From Hippasteria phrygiana (taxonomy: Eukaryota > Echinodermata > Asteroidea > Valvatida > Goniasteridae), in assembly GCA_037893225.1 (NCBI GenBank), contig JAZGUH010000552.1, forward strand, positions 868,001 to 932,000: a stretch of 64,000 nucleotides of DNA. The letters are read 5' to 3'. A program made the position numbers and the translations under genes. Positions 11,801 through 24,582 of this stretch are shown piece by piece. Under the pieces are notes generated by a model. The model was not told the DNA's origin, did no database searches, and saw nothing but the letters and a program-made list of their open reading frames with translations. How positions within the stretch are numbered: the first letter of the stretch is position 1; every line of letters begins with the position of its first letter.

Positions 11801-13110
11801 TTTCCCTGTTCATAATTGAATGGTATATTGACCAAATCCAGTAATTTTTACACGTATGGGTAGCTTAGATCTAGCGCAACAATTTGAGACCATCGGCAGC
11901 TTCACAGCGTTAGAACTCTTCGAGAAAATGCAAACCTCGCAACAAATTTCTTCCTGTGAACTCTGTGTGCGTTCTTCCGTTTACTGCATTGTGACTGCTT
12001 AACGTTTGCCACATTTTCAGATGAACGCCCCTCCTTTCCCTGTTCATAATTGAATGGTATATTGACCAAATCCAGTAATTTTTACACGTATGGGTAGCTT
12101 AGATCTAGCGCAACAATTTGAGACCATCGAAAGCTTTACAGCGTTAGAACTCTTCGAGAAAATTCAAACCTCGCAACAAATTTCTTCCCATGAACTCTGT
12201 GTGCGTTCTCCCGTTTACTGCATTGTGACTGCTTAACGTTTGCCAAATTTTCAGATGAACGCCCCTCCTTTCCCTGTTCATAATTGAATGGTATATTGAC
12301 CAAATCCAGTAATTTTTACACGTATGGGTAGCTTAGATCTAGCGCAACAGTTTGAGACCATCGCCAGCTTCATAGCGTGAGAACTCTTCGAGAAAATTCA
12401 AACCTCGGAACAAATTTCTTCCCGTGAACTCTGTGTGCGTTCTCCCGTTTACTGCATTGTGACTGCTTAACGTTTGCCAAATTTTCAGATGAACGCCCCT
12501 CCTTTCCCTGTTCATAATTTAATAGGTATATTGACCAAATCCAGCAATTTTCACACGTATTGATAGCTTAGATCTAGCGCAACAATTTGAGACCATCGCC
12601 AGCTTCATAGCGTGAGAACTCTTCGAGAAAATTCAAACCTCGCAACAATTTTTTTCCCATGAACTCTGTGTGCGTTCTCCCGTTTACTGCATTGTGACTG
12701 CTTAACGTTTGCCAAATTTTCAGATGAACGCCCCTCCTTTCCCTGTTCATAATTGAATGGTATATTGACCAAATCCAGTAATTTTTAAACGTATGGGTAG
12801 CTTAGATCTAGCGCAACAGTTTGAGACCATCGCCAGCTTCACATCGTTAGAACTCTTCGAGAAAATTCAAACCTCGCAACAAATTTCTTCCCGTGAACTC
12901 TGTGTGCGTTCTTCCGTTTACTGCATTGTGACTGCTTAACGTTTGCCAAATTTTCAGATGAACGCCCCTCCTTTCCCTGTTCATAATTGAATGGTATATT
13001 GACCAAATCCAGTAATTTTCACACGTATGGGTAGCTTAGATCTAGCGCAACAATTTCAGACCATCGCCAGCTTCACAGCGTTAGAACTCTTCGAGAAAAT
13101 TCAAACCTCG
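8897..13110. repeat. HOR unit A3, 18 monomers (4214 bp)
   Basis: It follows the order of A2 but lacks two monomers in a different place from A1. A hybrid at 11238-11471 joins the start of type 11 to the end of type 13. It shares the 'tatatttacc' and 'aaaattgaaac' changes with A2, showing that A2 and A3 are closer to each other than to A1. The equal length of A1 and A3 is therefore a coincidence of two independent 468-bp deletions. Confidence 0.9.
11238..11471. repeat. Hybrid monomer, A type 11/13 junction
   Basis: It begins as type 11 ('ccttctgtg', 'cggttgcc') but has 'cccctcc' instead of that type's 'cccgcc', then 'taatgggata' and 'aattgtcac' as type 13. The switch lies between about monomer positions 70 and 92, inside the most conserved part of the monomer. 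It explains the two-monomer loss in A3. Confidence 0.85.
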
Positions 13111-13344
13111 CAACAAATTTCCTTCTGTGAACTCTGTGTGCGTTCTCCCGTTTACTGCATTGTGACTGTTTAACGTTTGCCAAATTTTCAGATGAACGCC
13201 CCTCCTTTCCCTGTTCATAATTGAATGGTATATTGACCAAATCCAGTAATTTTTACACGTATGGGTAGCTTAGATATAGCGCAACAATTTCAGACCATCG
13301 CCAGCTTCATAGCGTTAGAACTCTTTGAGAAAATTCAAACCTCG
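13111..13344. repeat. Hybrid monomer, A type 1/8 junction
   Basis: It begins 'ccttctgtg' as type 1, then has 'tctcccgtt', 'actgtttaacg', 'agatatagc' and 'ctctttgag' as type 8. The switch lies in the shared 'gaactctgtgtgcgttct' stretch. It accounts for the absence of seven monomers from A4. Confidence 0.85.
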
Positions 13345-16154
13345 CAACAAATTTCTTCCCGTGAACTCTGTGTGCGTTCTATCGTTTACTGCATTGTGGC
13401 TGCTTAACGTTTGCCAAATTTTCAGATGAACGCCCCTCCTTTCCCTGTTCATAATTTAATAGGTATATTGACCAAATCCAGCAATTTTCACACGTATTGG
13501 TAGCTTAGATCTAGCGCAACAATTTGAGACCATCGGCAGCTTCACAGCGTTAGAACTCTTTGAGAAAATTCAAACCTCGCAACAAATTTCTTTCCGTGAA
13601 CTCTGTGTGCGTTCTCCCGTTTACTGCATTGTGACTGCTTAACGTTTGCCAAATTTTCAGATGAACGCCCCTCCTTTTCCTGTTCATAATTTAATGGGAT
13701 ATTGACAAAATCCAGTAATTTTTACACGGATGGGTAGCTTAGATATAGCGCAACAATTTCAGACCATCGCCAGCTTCACAGCGTTAGAACTCTTCGAGAA
13801 AATTCAAACCTCGCAACAAATTTCCTTCTGTGAACTCTGTGTGCGTTCTTCCGTTTACTGCATTGTGACTGCTTAACGGTTGCCAAATTTTCAGATGAAC
13901 GCCCCGCCTTTCCCTGTTCATAATTGAATGGTATATTGACCAAATCCAGTAATTTTTACACGTATGGGTAGCTTAGATCTAGCGCAACAGTTTGAGACCA
14001 TCGCCAGCTTCACATCGTTAGAACTCTTCGAGAAAATTCAAACCTCGGAACAAATTTCTTCCCGTGAACTCTGTGTGCGTTCTCCCGTTTACTGCATTGT
14101 GACTGCTTAACGTTTGCCAAATTTTCAGATGAACGCCCCTCCTTTCCCTGTTCATAATTGAATGGTATATTGACCAAATCCAGTAATTTTTACACGTATG
14201 GGTAGCTTAGATCTAGCGCAACAATTTGAGACCATCGCCAGATTCACAGCGTTAGAACTCTTCGAGAAAATTCAAACCTCGCAACAAATTTCTTCCTGTG
14301 AACTCTGTGTGCGTTCTTCCGTTTACTGCATTGTGACTGCTTAACGGGTGCCAAATTTTCAGATGAACGCCCCTCCTTTCCCTGTTCATAATTTAATGGG
14401 ATATTGACCAAATCCAGTAATTGTCACACGAATGGGTAGCTTAGATCTAGCGCAACAATTTGAGACCATCGCCAGCTTCATAGCGTGAGAACTCTTCGAG
14501 AAAATTCAAACCTCGCAACAATTTTTTTCCCATGAACTCTGTGTGCGTTCTCCCGTTTACTGCATTGTGACTGCTTAACGTTTGCCAAATTTTCAGATGA
14601 ACGCCCCTCCTTTCCCTGTTCATAATTGAATGGTATATTGACCAAATCCAGTAATTTTTACACGTATGGGTAGCTTAGATCTAGCGCAACAGTTTGAGAC
14701 CATCGCCAGCTTCATAGCGTGAGAACTCTTCGAGAAAATTCAAACCTCGGAACAAATTTCTTCCCGTGAACTCTGTGTGCGTTCTCCCGTTTACTGCATT
14801 GTGACTGCTTAACGTTTGCCAAATTTTCAGATGAACGCCCCTCCTTTCCCTGTTCATAATTGAATGGTATATTGACCAAATCCAGTAATTTTTACACGTA
14901 TGGGTAGCTTAGATCTAGCGCAACAATTTGAGACCATTGGCAGCTTCACAGCGTTAGAACTCTTCGAGAAAATGCAAACCTCGCAACAAATTTCTTCCTG
15001 TGAACTCTGTGTGCGTTCTTCCGTTTACTGCATTGTGACTGCTTAACGTTTGCCACATTTTCAGATGAACGCCCCTCCTTTCCCTGTTCATAATTGAATG
15101 GTATATTGACCAAATCCAGTAATTTTTACACGTATGGGTAGCTTAGATCTAGCGCAACAATTTGAGACCATCGAAAGCTTTACAGCGTTAGAACTCTTCG
15201 AGAAAATTCAAACCTCGCAACAAATTTCTTCCCATGAACTCTGTGTGCGTTCTCCCGTTTACTGCATTGTGACTGTTTAACGTTTGCCAAATTTTCAGAT
15301 GAACGCCCCTCCTTTCCCTGTTCATAATTGAATGGTATATTGACCAAATCCAGTAATGTTTACACGTATGGGTAGCTTAGATATAGCGCAACAATTTCAG
15401 ACCATCGCCAGCTTCACAGCGTTAGAACTCTTCGAGAAAATTCAAACCTCGCAACAAATTTCTTCCCGTGAACTCTGTGTGCGTTCTCCCGTTTACTGCA
15501 TTGTGGCTGCTTAACGTTTACCAAATTTTCAGATGAACGCCCCTCCTTTCCCTGTTCATAATTTAATAGGTATATTGACCAAATCCAGCAATTTTCACAC
15601 GTATTGGTAGCTTAGATCTAGCGCAACAATTTGAGACCATCGCCAGCTTCATAGCGTGAGAACTCTTCGAGAAAATTCAAACCTCGCAACAATTTTTTTC
15701 CCATGAACTCTGTGTGCGTTCTCCCGTTTACTGCATTGTGACTGCTTAACGTTTGCCAAATTTTCAGATGAACGCCCCTCCTTTCCCTGTTCATAATTGA
15801 ATGGTATATTGACCAAATCCAGTAATTTTTAAACGTATGGGTAGCTTAGATCTAGCGCAACAGTTTGAGACCATCGCCAGCTTCACATCGTTAGAACTCT
15901 TCGAGAAAATTCAAACCTCGCAACAAATTTCTTCCCGTGAACTCTGTGTGCGTTCTTCCGTTTACTGCATTGTGACTGCTTAACGTTTGCCAAATTTTCA
16001 GATGAACGCCCCTCCTTTCCCTGTTCATAATTGAATGGTATATTGACCAAATCCAGTAATTTTCACACGTATGGGTAGCTTAGATCTAGCGCAACAATTT
16101 CAGACCATCGCCAGCTTCACAGCGTTAGAACTCTTCGAGAAAATTCAAACCTCG
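13111..16154. repeat. HOR unit A4, 13 monomers (3044 bp)
   Basis: The first monomer (13111-13344) begins as type 1 ('ccttctgtg') and continues as type 8 ('actgtttaacg', 'agatatagc'), so the first seven types are missing. Types 9 to 16 follow in order. The tenth and eleventh monomers (15218-15451 and 15452-15686) are hybrids of types 17/8 and 9/18. The unit ends with types 19 and 20. It also carries 'accattggcagc' near 14933-14944, shared only with A5 in this region. Confidence 0.88.
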
Positions 16155-18495
16155 CAACAAATTTCCTTCTGTGAACTCTGTGTGCGTTCTTCCGTTTACT
16201 GCATTGTGACTGCTTAACGTTTGCCACATTTTCAGATGAACGCCCCTCCTTTCCCTGTTCATAATTGAATGGTATATTGACCAAATCCAGTAATTTTCAC
16301 ACGAATGGGTAGCTTAGATCTAGCGCAACAATTTTAGACCATCGCCAGCTTCATAGCGTGAGAACTCTTCGAGAAAATTCAAACCTCGCAACAATTATTT
16401 TCCCATGAACTCCGTGTGCGTTCTCCCGTTTACTGCATTGTGACTGCTTAACGTTTGCCAAATTTTCAGATGAACGCCCCTCCTTTCCCTGTTCATAATT
16501 GAATGGTATATTGACCAAATCCAGCAATTTTTACACGTATGGGTAGCTTAGATCTAGCGCAACAGTTTGAGACCATCGCCAGCTTCACATCGTTAGAACT
16601 CTTCGAGAAAATTCAAACCTCGCAACAAATTTCCTTCTGTGAACTCTGTGTGCGTTCTTCCGTTTACTGCATTGTGACTGCTTAACGGGTGCCAAATTTT
16701 CAGATGAACGCCCCTCCTTTCCCTGTTCATAATTTAATGGGATATTGACCAAATCCAGTAATTGTCACACGAATGGGTAGCTTAGATCTAGCGCAACAAT
16801 TTGAGACCATCGCCAGCTTCATAGCGTGAGAACTCTTCGAGAAAATTCAAACCTCGCAACAATTTTTTTCCCATGAACTCTGTGTGCGTTCTCCCGTTTA
16901 CTGCATTGTGACTGCTTAACGTTTGCCAAATTTTCAGATGAACGCCCCTCCTTTCCCTGTTCATAATTGAATGGTATATTGACCAAATCCAGTAATTTTT
17001 ACACGTATGGGTAGCTTAGATCTAGCGCAACAGTTTGAGACCATCGCCAGCTTCATAGCGTGAGAACTCTTCGAGAAAATTCAAACCTCGGAACAAATTT
17101 CTTCCCGTGAACTCTGTGTGCGTTCTCCCGTTTACTGCATTGTGACTGCTTAACGTTTGCCAAATTTTCAGATGAACGCCCCTCCTTTCCCTGTTCATAA
17201 TTGAATGGTATATTGACCAAATCCAGTAATTTTTACACGTATGGGTAGCTTAGATCTAGCGCAACAATTTGAGACCATTGGCAGCTTCACAGCGTTAGAA
17301 CTCTTCGAGAAAATGCAAACCTCGCAACAAATTTCTTCCTGTGAACTCTGTGTGCGTTCTTCCGTTTACTGCATTGTGACTGCTTAACGTTTGCCACATT
17401 TTCAGATGAACGCCCCTCCTTTCCCTGTTCATAATTGAATGGTATATTGACCAAATCCAGTAATTTTTACACGTATGGGTAGCTTAGATCTAGCGCAACA
17501 ATTTGAGACCATCGAAAGCTTTACAGCGTTAGAACTCTTCGAGAAAATTCAAACCTCGCAACAAATTTCTTCCCATGAACTCTGTGTGCGTTCTCCCGTT
17601 TACTGCATTGTGACTGTTTAACGTTTGCCAAATTTTCAGATGAACGCCCCTCCTTTCCCTGTTCATAATTGAATGGTATATTGACCAAATCCAGTAATGT
17701 TTACACGTATGGGTAGCTTAGATATAGCGCAACAATTTCAGACCATCGCCAGCTTCACAGCGTTAGAACTCTTCGAGAAAATTCAAACCTCGCAACAAAT
17801 TTCTTCCCGTGAACTCTGTGTGCGTTCTCCCGTTTACTGCATTGTGGCTGCTTAACGTTTACCAAATTTTCAGATGAACGCCCCTCCTTTCCCTGTTCAT
17901 AATTTAATAGGTATATTGACCAAATCCAGCAATTTTCACACGTATTGGTAGCTTAGATCTAGCGCAACAATTTGAGACCATCGCCAGCTTCATAGCGTGA
18001 GAACTCTTCGAGAAAATTCAAACCTCGCAACAATTTTTTTCCCATGAACTCTGTGTGCGTTCTCCCGTTTACTGCATTGTGACTGCTTAACGTTTGCCAA
18101 ATTTTCAGATGAACGCCCCTCCTTTCCCTGTTCATAATTGAATGGTATATTGACCAAATCCAGTAATTTTTAAACGTATGGGTAGCTTAGATCTAGCGCA
18201 ACAGTTTGAGACCATCGCCAGCTTCACATCGTTAGAACTCTTCGAGAAAATTCAAACCTCGCAACAAATTTCTTCCCGTGAACTCTGTGTGCGTTCTTCC
18301 GTTTACTGCATTGTGACTGCTTAACGTTTGCCAAATTTTCAGATGAACGCCCCTCCTTTCCCTGTTCATAATTGAATGGTATATTGACCAAATCCAGTAA
18401 TTTTCACACGTATGGGTAGCTTAGATCTAGCGCAACAATTTCAGACCATCGCCAGCTTCACAGCGTTAGAACTCTTCGAGAAAATTCAAACCTCG
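16155..18495. repeat. HOR unit A5, 10 monomers (2341 bp)
   Basis: Types 1 and 2 are followed by a hybrid at 16623-16856 ('ccttctgtg' then 'cgggtgcc' and 'aattgtcac'). Then come types 14, 15, 16, the 17/8 and 9/18 hybrids, and types 19 and 20. It shares the 'accattggcagc' change and both hybrids with A4, so A4 and A5 descend from one rearranged unit. Confidence 0.88.
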
Positions 18496-21400
18496 CAACA
18501 AATTTCCTTCTGTGAACTCTGTGTGCGTTCTTCCGTTTACTGCATTGTGACTGCTTAACGTTTGCCACATTTTCAGATGAACGCCCCTCCTTTCCCTGTT
18601 CATAATTGAATGGTATATTGACCAAATCCAGTAATTTTCACACGAATGGGTAGCTTAGATCTAGCGCAACAATTTTAGACCATCGCCAGCTTCATAGCGT
18701 GAGAACTCTTCGAGAAAATTCAAACCTCGCAACAATTATTTTCCCATGAACTCCGTGTGCGTTCTCCCGTTTACTGCATTGTGACTGCTTAACGTTTGCC
18801 AAATTTTCAGATGAACGCCCCTCCTTTCCCTGTTCATAATTGAATGGTATATTGACCAAATCCAGCAATTTTTACACGTATGGGTAGCTTAGATCTAGCG
18901 CAACAGTTTGAGACCATCGCCAGCTTCACATCGTTAGAACTCTTCGAGAAAATTCAAACCTCGCAACAAATTTCCTTCTGTGAACTCTGTGTGCGTTCTT
19001 CCGTTTACTGCATTGTGACTGCTTAACGTTTGCCACATTTTCAGATGAACGCCCCTCCTTTCCCTGTTCATAATTGAATGGGATATTGACCAAATCCAGT
19101 AATTTTCACACGAATGGGTAGCTTAGATCTAGCGCAACAATTTGAGACCATCGCCAGCTTCATAGCGTGAGAACTCTTCGAGAAAATTTAAACCTCGCAA
19201 CAATTTTTTTCCTGTGAACTCTGTGTGCGTTCTCCCGTTTACTGCATTGTGACTGCTTAACGTTTGCCAAATTTTCAGATGAACGCCCCTCCTTTCCCTG
19301 TTCATAATTGAATGGTATATTGACCAAATCCAGTATTTTGTACACGTATGGGTAGCCTAGATCTAGCGCAACAGTTTGAGACCATCGCCAGCTTCACATC
19401 GTTAGAACTCTTCGAGAAAATTCAAACCTCGCAACAAATGTCTTCCCGTGAACTCTGTGTGCGTTCTCCCGTTTACTGCATTGTGACTGCTTAACGTTTG
19501 CCACATTTTCAGATGAACGCCCCTCCTTTCCCTGTTCATAATTGAATGGTATATTGACCAAATCCAGTAATTTTTACACTTATGAGAAGCTTAGATCTAG
19601 CGCAACAATTTGAGACCATCGCCAGCTTCACAGCGTTAGAACTCTTCGAGAAAATTCAAACCTCGCAACAAATTTCTTCCCATGTACTCTGTGTGCGTTC
19701 TCCCGTTTACTGCATTGTGACTGCTTAACGTTTGCCACATTTTCAGATGAACGCCCCTCCTTTCCCTGTTCATAATTGAATGGTATATTGACCAAATCCA
19801 GTAATTTTTACACGTATGGGTAGCTTAGATCTAGCGCAACAATTTGAGTCCATCGCCAGCTTTACAGCGTTAGAACTCTTCGAGAAAATTCAAACCTCGC
19901 AACAAATTTCTTCCCATGAACTCTGTGTGCGTTCTTCCGTTTACTGCATTGTGACTGCTTAACGTTTGCCACATTTTCAGATGAACGCCCCTCCTTTCCC
20001 TGTTCATAATTGAATGGTATATTGACCAAATCCAGTAATTTTTACACGTATGGGTAGCTTAGATCTAGCGCAACAATTTGAGACCATCGCCAGCTTCACA
20101 TCGTTAGAACTCTGCGAGAAAATTCAAACCTCGCAACAAATTTCTTCCCGTGAACTCTGTGTGCGTTCTCCCGTTTACTGCATTGTGACTGCTTAACGTT
20201 TGCCAAATTTTCAGATGAACGCCCCTCCTTTCCCTGTTCATAATTGAATGGTATATTGACCAAATCCAGTAATTTTCACACGTATGGGTAGCTTAGATCT
20301 AGCGCAACAATTTCAGACCATCGCCAGCTTCATAGCGTGAGAACTCTTCGAGAAAATTCAAACCTCGCAACAATTATTTTCCCATGAACTCCGTGTGCGT
20401 TCTCCCGTTTACTGCATTGTGACTGCTTAACGTTTGCCAAATTTTCAGATGAACGCCCCTCCTTTCCCTGTTCATAATTGAATGGTATATTGACCAAATC
20501 CAGCAATTTTTACACGTATGGGTAGCTTAGATCTAGCGCAACAGTTTGAGACCATCGCCAGCTTCACATCGTTAGAACTCTTCGAGAAAATTCAAACCTC
20601 GCAACAAATTTCTTCCTGTGAACTCTGTGTGCGTTCTCCCGTTTACTGCATTGTGACTGCTTAACGTTTGCCAAATTTTCAGATGAACGCCCCTCCTTTC
20701 CCTGTTCATAATTGAATGGTATATTGACCAAATCCAGAAATTGTTACACTTATGGGTAGCTTAGATCTAGCGCAACAGTTTGAGACCATCGCCAGCTTCA
20801 CATCGTTAGAACTCTTCGAGAAAATTCAAACCTCGCAACAAATTTCCTTCTGTGAACTCTGTGTGCGTTCTTCCGTTTACTGCATTGTGACTGCTTAACG
20901 TTTGCCACATTTTCAGATGAACGCCCCTCCTTTCCCTGTTCATAATTGAATGGGATATTGACCAAATCCAGTAATTTTCACACGAATGGGTAGCTTAGAT
21001 CTAGCGCAACAATTTGAGACCATCGCCAGCTTCATAGCGTGAGAACTCTTCGAGAAAATTTAAACCTCGCAACAATTTTTTTCCTGTGAACTCTGTGTGC
21101 GTTCTCCCGTTTACTGCATTGTGACTGCTTAACGTTTGCCAAATTTTCAGATGAACGCCCCTCCTTTCCCTGTTCATAATTGAATGGTATATTGACCAAA
21201 TCCAGTATTTTGTACACGTATGGGTAGCTTAGATCTAGCGCAACAGTTTGAGACCATCGCCAGCTTCACATCGTTAGAACTCTTCGAGAAAATTCAAACC
21301 TCGCAACAAATGTCTTCCCGTGAACTCTGTGTGCGTTCTCCCGTTTACTGCATTGTGACTGCTTAACGTTTGCCACATTTTCAGATGAACGCCCCTCCTT

Positions 21401-22005
21401 TCCCTGTTCATAATTGAATGGTATATTGACCAAATCCAGTAATTTTTACACTTATGAGAAGCTTAGATCTAGCGCAACAATTTGAGACCATCGCCAGCTT
21501 CACAGCGTTAGAACTCTTCGAGAAAATTCAAACCTCGCAACAAATTTCTTCCCATGAACTCTGTGTGCGTTCTTCCGTTTACTGCATTGTGACTGCTTAA
21601 CGTTTGCCACATTTTCAGATGAACGCCCCTCCTTTCCCTGTTCATAATTGAATGGTATATTGACCAAATCCAGTAATTTTTACACGTATGGGTAGCTTAG
21701 ATCTAGCGCAACAATTTGAGACCATCGCCAGCTTCACATCGTTAGAACTCTGCGAGAAAATTCAAACCTCGCAACAAATTTCTTCCCGTGAACTCTGTGT
21801 GCGTTCTCCCGTTTACTGCATTGTGACTGCTTAACGTTTGCCACATTTTCAGATGAACGCCCCTCCTTTCCCTGTTCATAATTGAATGGTATATTGACCA
21901 AATCCAGTAATTTTTACACGTATGGGTAGCTTAGATCTAGCGCAACAATTTGAGACCATCGCCAGCTTCACAGCGTTAGAACTCTTCGAGAAAATTCAAA
22001 CCTCG
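18496..22005. repeat. Rearranged A-type stretch, 15 monomers, transition to region B
   Basis: Types 1, 2, 4, 5 and 6 (18496-19665; type 3 is absent) are followed by new variants not seen earlier in the window: 'catgtactctg' with 'gagtccatc' (19666), 'ctctgcgag' (19900) and a type 20/1 mixture (20134). Types 2 to 6 then recur (20368-21537). The block from type 5 to type 5 is 1872 bp, exactly eight monomers. The last two monomers already carry B and C features. Type 5 at about 19350 has a private 'tagcctag'. Confidence 0.85.
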
Positions 22006-24582
22006 CAACAAATTTCTTCCCATGTACTGTGTGTGCGTTCTCCCGTTTACCGCATTGTGACTGCTTAACGTTTGCCACATTTTCAGATGAACGCCCCTCC
22101 TTTCCCTGTTCATAATTGAATGGTATATTGACCAAATCCAGTAATTTTTACACGTATGGGTAGCTTAGATCTAGCGCAACAATTTGAGACCAACGCCAGC
22201 TTCACATCGTTAGAACTCTGCGAGAAAATTCAAACCTCGCAACAAATTTCTTCCCGTGAACTCTGTGTGCGTTCTTCCGTTTACTGCATTGTGACTGCTT
22301 AACGTTTGCCAAATTTTCAGATGAACGCCCCTCCTTTCCCTGTTCATAATTGAATGGTATATTGACCAAATCCAGTAATTTTTACACGTATGGGTAGCTT
22401 AGATCTAGCGCAACAATTTGAGACCATCGCCAGGTTTACAGCGTTAGAACTCTTCGAGAAAATTCAAACCTCGCAACAAATTTCTTCCCATGAACTCTGT
22501 GTGCGTTCTCCCGTTTACTGCATTGTGACTGTTTAACGTTTGCCAAATTTTCAGATGAACGCCCCTCCTTTCCCTGTTCATAATTGAATGGTATATTGAC
22601 CAAATCCAGTAATTTTTACACGTATGGGTAGCTTAGATATAGCGCAACAATTTCAGACCATCGCCAGCTTCACAGCGTTAGAACTCTTTGAGAAAATTCA
22701 AACCTCGCAACAAATTTCTTCCCGTGAACTCTGTGTGCGTTCTCTCGTTTACTGCATTGTGGCTGCTTAACGTTTGCCAAATTTTCAGATGAACGCCCCT
22801 CCTTTCCCTGTTCATAATTTAATAGGTATATTGACCAAATCCAGCAATTTTCACACGTATTGGTAGCTTAGATCTAGCGCAACAATTTGAGACCATCGGC
22901 AGCTTCACAGCGTTAGAACTCTTTGAGAAAATTCAAACCTCGCAACAAATTTCTTTCCGTGAACTCTGTGTGCGTTCTCCCGTTTACTGCATTGTGACTG
23001 CTTAACGTTTGCCAAATTTTCAGATGAACGCCCCTCCTTTCCCTGTTCATAATTTAATGGGATATTGACAAAATCCAGTAATTTTTACACGGATGGGTAG
23101 CTTAGATATAGCGCAACAATTTGAGACCATCGCCAGCTTCACAGCGTTAGAACTCTTCGAGAAAATTCAAACCTCGCAACAAATTTCTTCCCATGTACTG
23201 TGTGTGCGTTCTCCCGTTTACTGCATTGTGACTGCTTAACGTTTGCCACATTTTCAGATGAACGCCCCTCCTTTCCCTGTTCATAATTGAATGGTATATT
23301 GACCAAATCCAGTAATTTTTACACGTATGGGTAGCTTAGATCTAGCGCAACAATTTGAGACCAACGCCAGCTTCACATCGTTAGAACTCTGCGAGAAAAT
23401 TCAAACCTCGCAACAAATTTCTTCCCGTGAACTCTGTGTGCGTTCTTCCGTTTACTGCATTGTGACTGCTTAACGTTTGCCAAATTTTCAGATGAACGCC
23501 CCTCCTTTCCCTGTTCATAATTGAATGGTATATTGACCAAATCCAGTAATTTTTACACGTATGGGTAGCTTAGATCTAGCGCAACAATTTGAGACCATCG
23601 CCAGGTTTACAGCGTTAGAACTCTTCGAGAAAATTCAAACCTCGCAACAAATTTCTTCCCATGAACTCTGTGTGCGTTCTCCCGTTTACTGCATTGTGAC
23701 TGTTTAACGTTTGCCAAATTTTCAGATGAACGCCCCTCCTTTCCCTGTTCATAATTGAATGGTATATTGACCAAATCCAGTAATTTTTACACGTATGGGT
23801 AGCTTAGATATAGCGCAACAATTTCAGACCATCGCCAGCTTCACAGCGTTAGAACTCTTTGAGAAAATTCAAACCTCGCAACAAATTTCTTCCCGTGAAC
23901 TCTGTGTGCGTTCTCTCGTTTACTGCATTGTGGCTGCTTAACGTTTGCCAAATTTTCAGATGAACGCCCCTCCTTTCCCTGTTCATAATTTAATAGGTAT
24001 ATTGACCAAATCCAGCAATTTTCACACGTATTGGTAGCTTAGATCTAGCGCAACAATTTGAGACCATCGGCAGCTTCACAGCGTTATAACTCTTTGAGAA
24101 AATTCAAACCTCGCAACAAATTTCTTTCCGTGAACTCTGTGTGCGTTCTCCCGTTTACTGCATTGTGACTGCTTAACGTTTGCCACATTTTCAGATGAAC
24201 GCCCCTCCTTTCCCTGTTCATAATTGAATGGTATATTGACCAAATCCAGTAATTTTTACACGTATGGGTAGCTTAGATCTAGCGCAACAATTTGAGACCA
24301 ACGCCAGCTTCACATCGTTAGAACTCTGCGAGAAAATTCAAACCTCGCAACAAATTTCTTCCCGTGAACTCTGTGTGCGTTCTTCCGTTTACTGCATTGT
24401 GACTGCTTAACGTTTGCCAAATTTTCAGATGAACGCCCCTCCTTTCCCTGTTCATAATTTAATAGGTATATTGACCAAATCCAGCAATTTTCACACGTAT
24501 TGGTAGCTTAGATCTAGCGCAACAATTTGAGACCATCGGCAGCTTCACAGCGTTAGAACTCTTTGAGAAAATTCAAACCTCG
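22006..24582. repeat. Second-order HOR B, copy 1 (2577 bp, 5+4+2 monomers)
   Basis: Three sub-units start at 22006 (1171 bp, five monomers), 23177 (937 bp, four monomers) and 24114 (469 bp, two monomers). Each starts with a monomer carrying 'gagaccaacg' and 'ctctgcgag'. The full five-monomer order is: B1 'ccaacg', B2 'ccaggtttac', B3 'agatatagc' with 'gtggctg' next, B4 'aataggtata' with 'catcggcag', B5 'ttgacaaaatcc'. The 4-mer lacks B5; the 2-mer keeps only B1 and B4. The 4-mer carries the marker 'gcgttataac' near 24081-24090. Confidence 0.93.
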
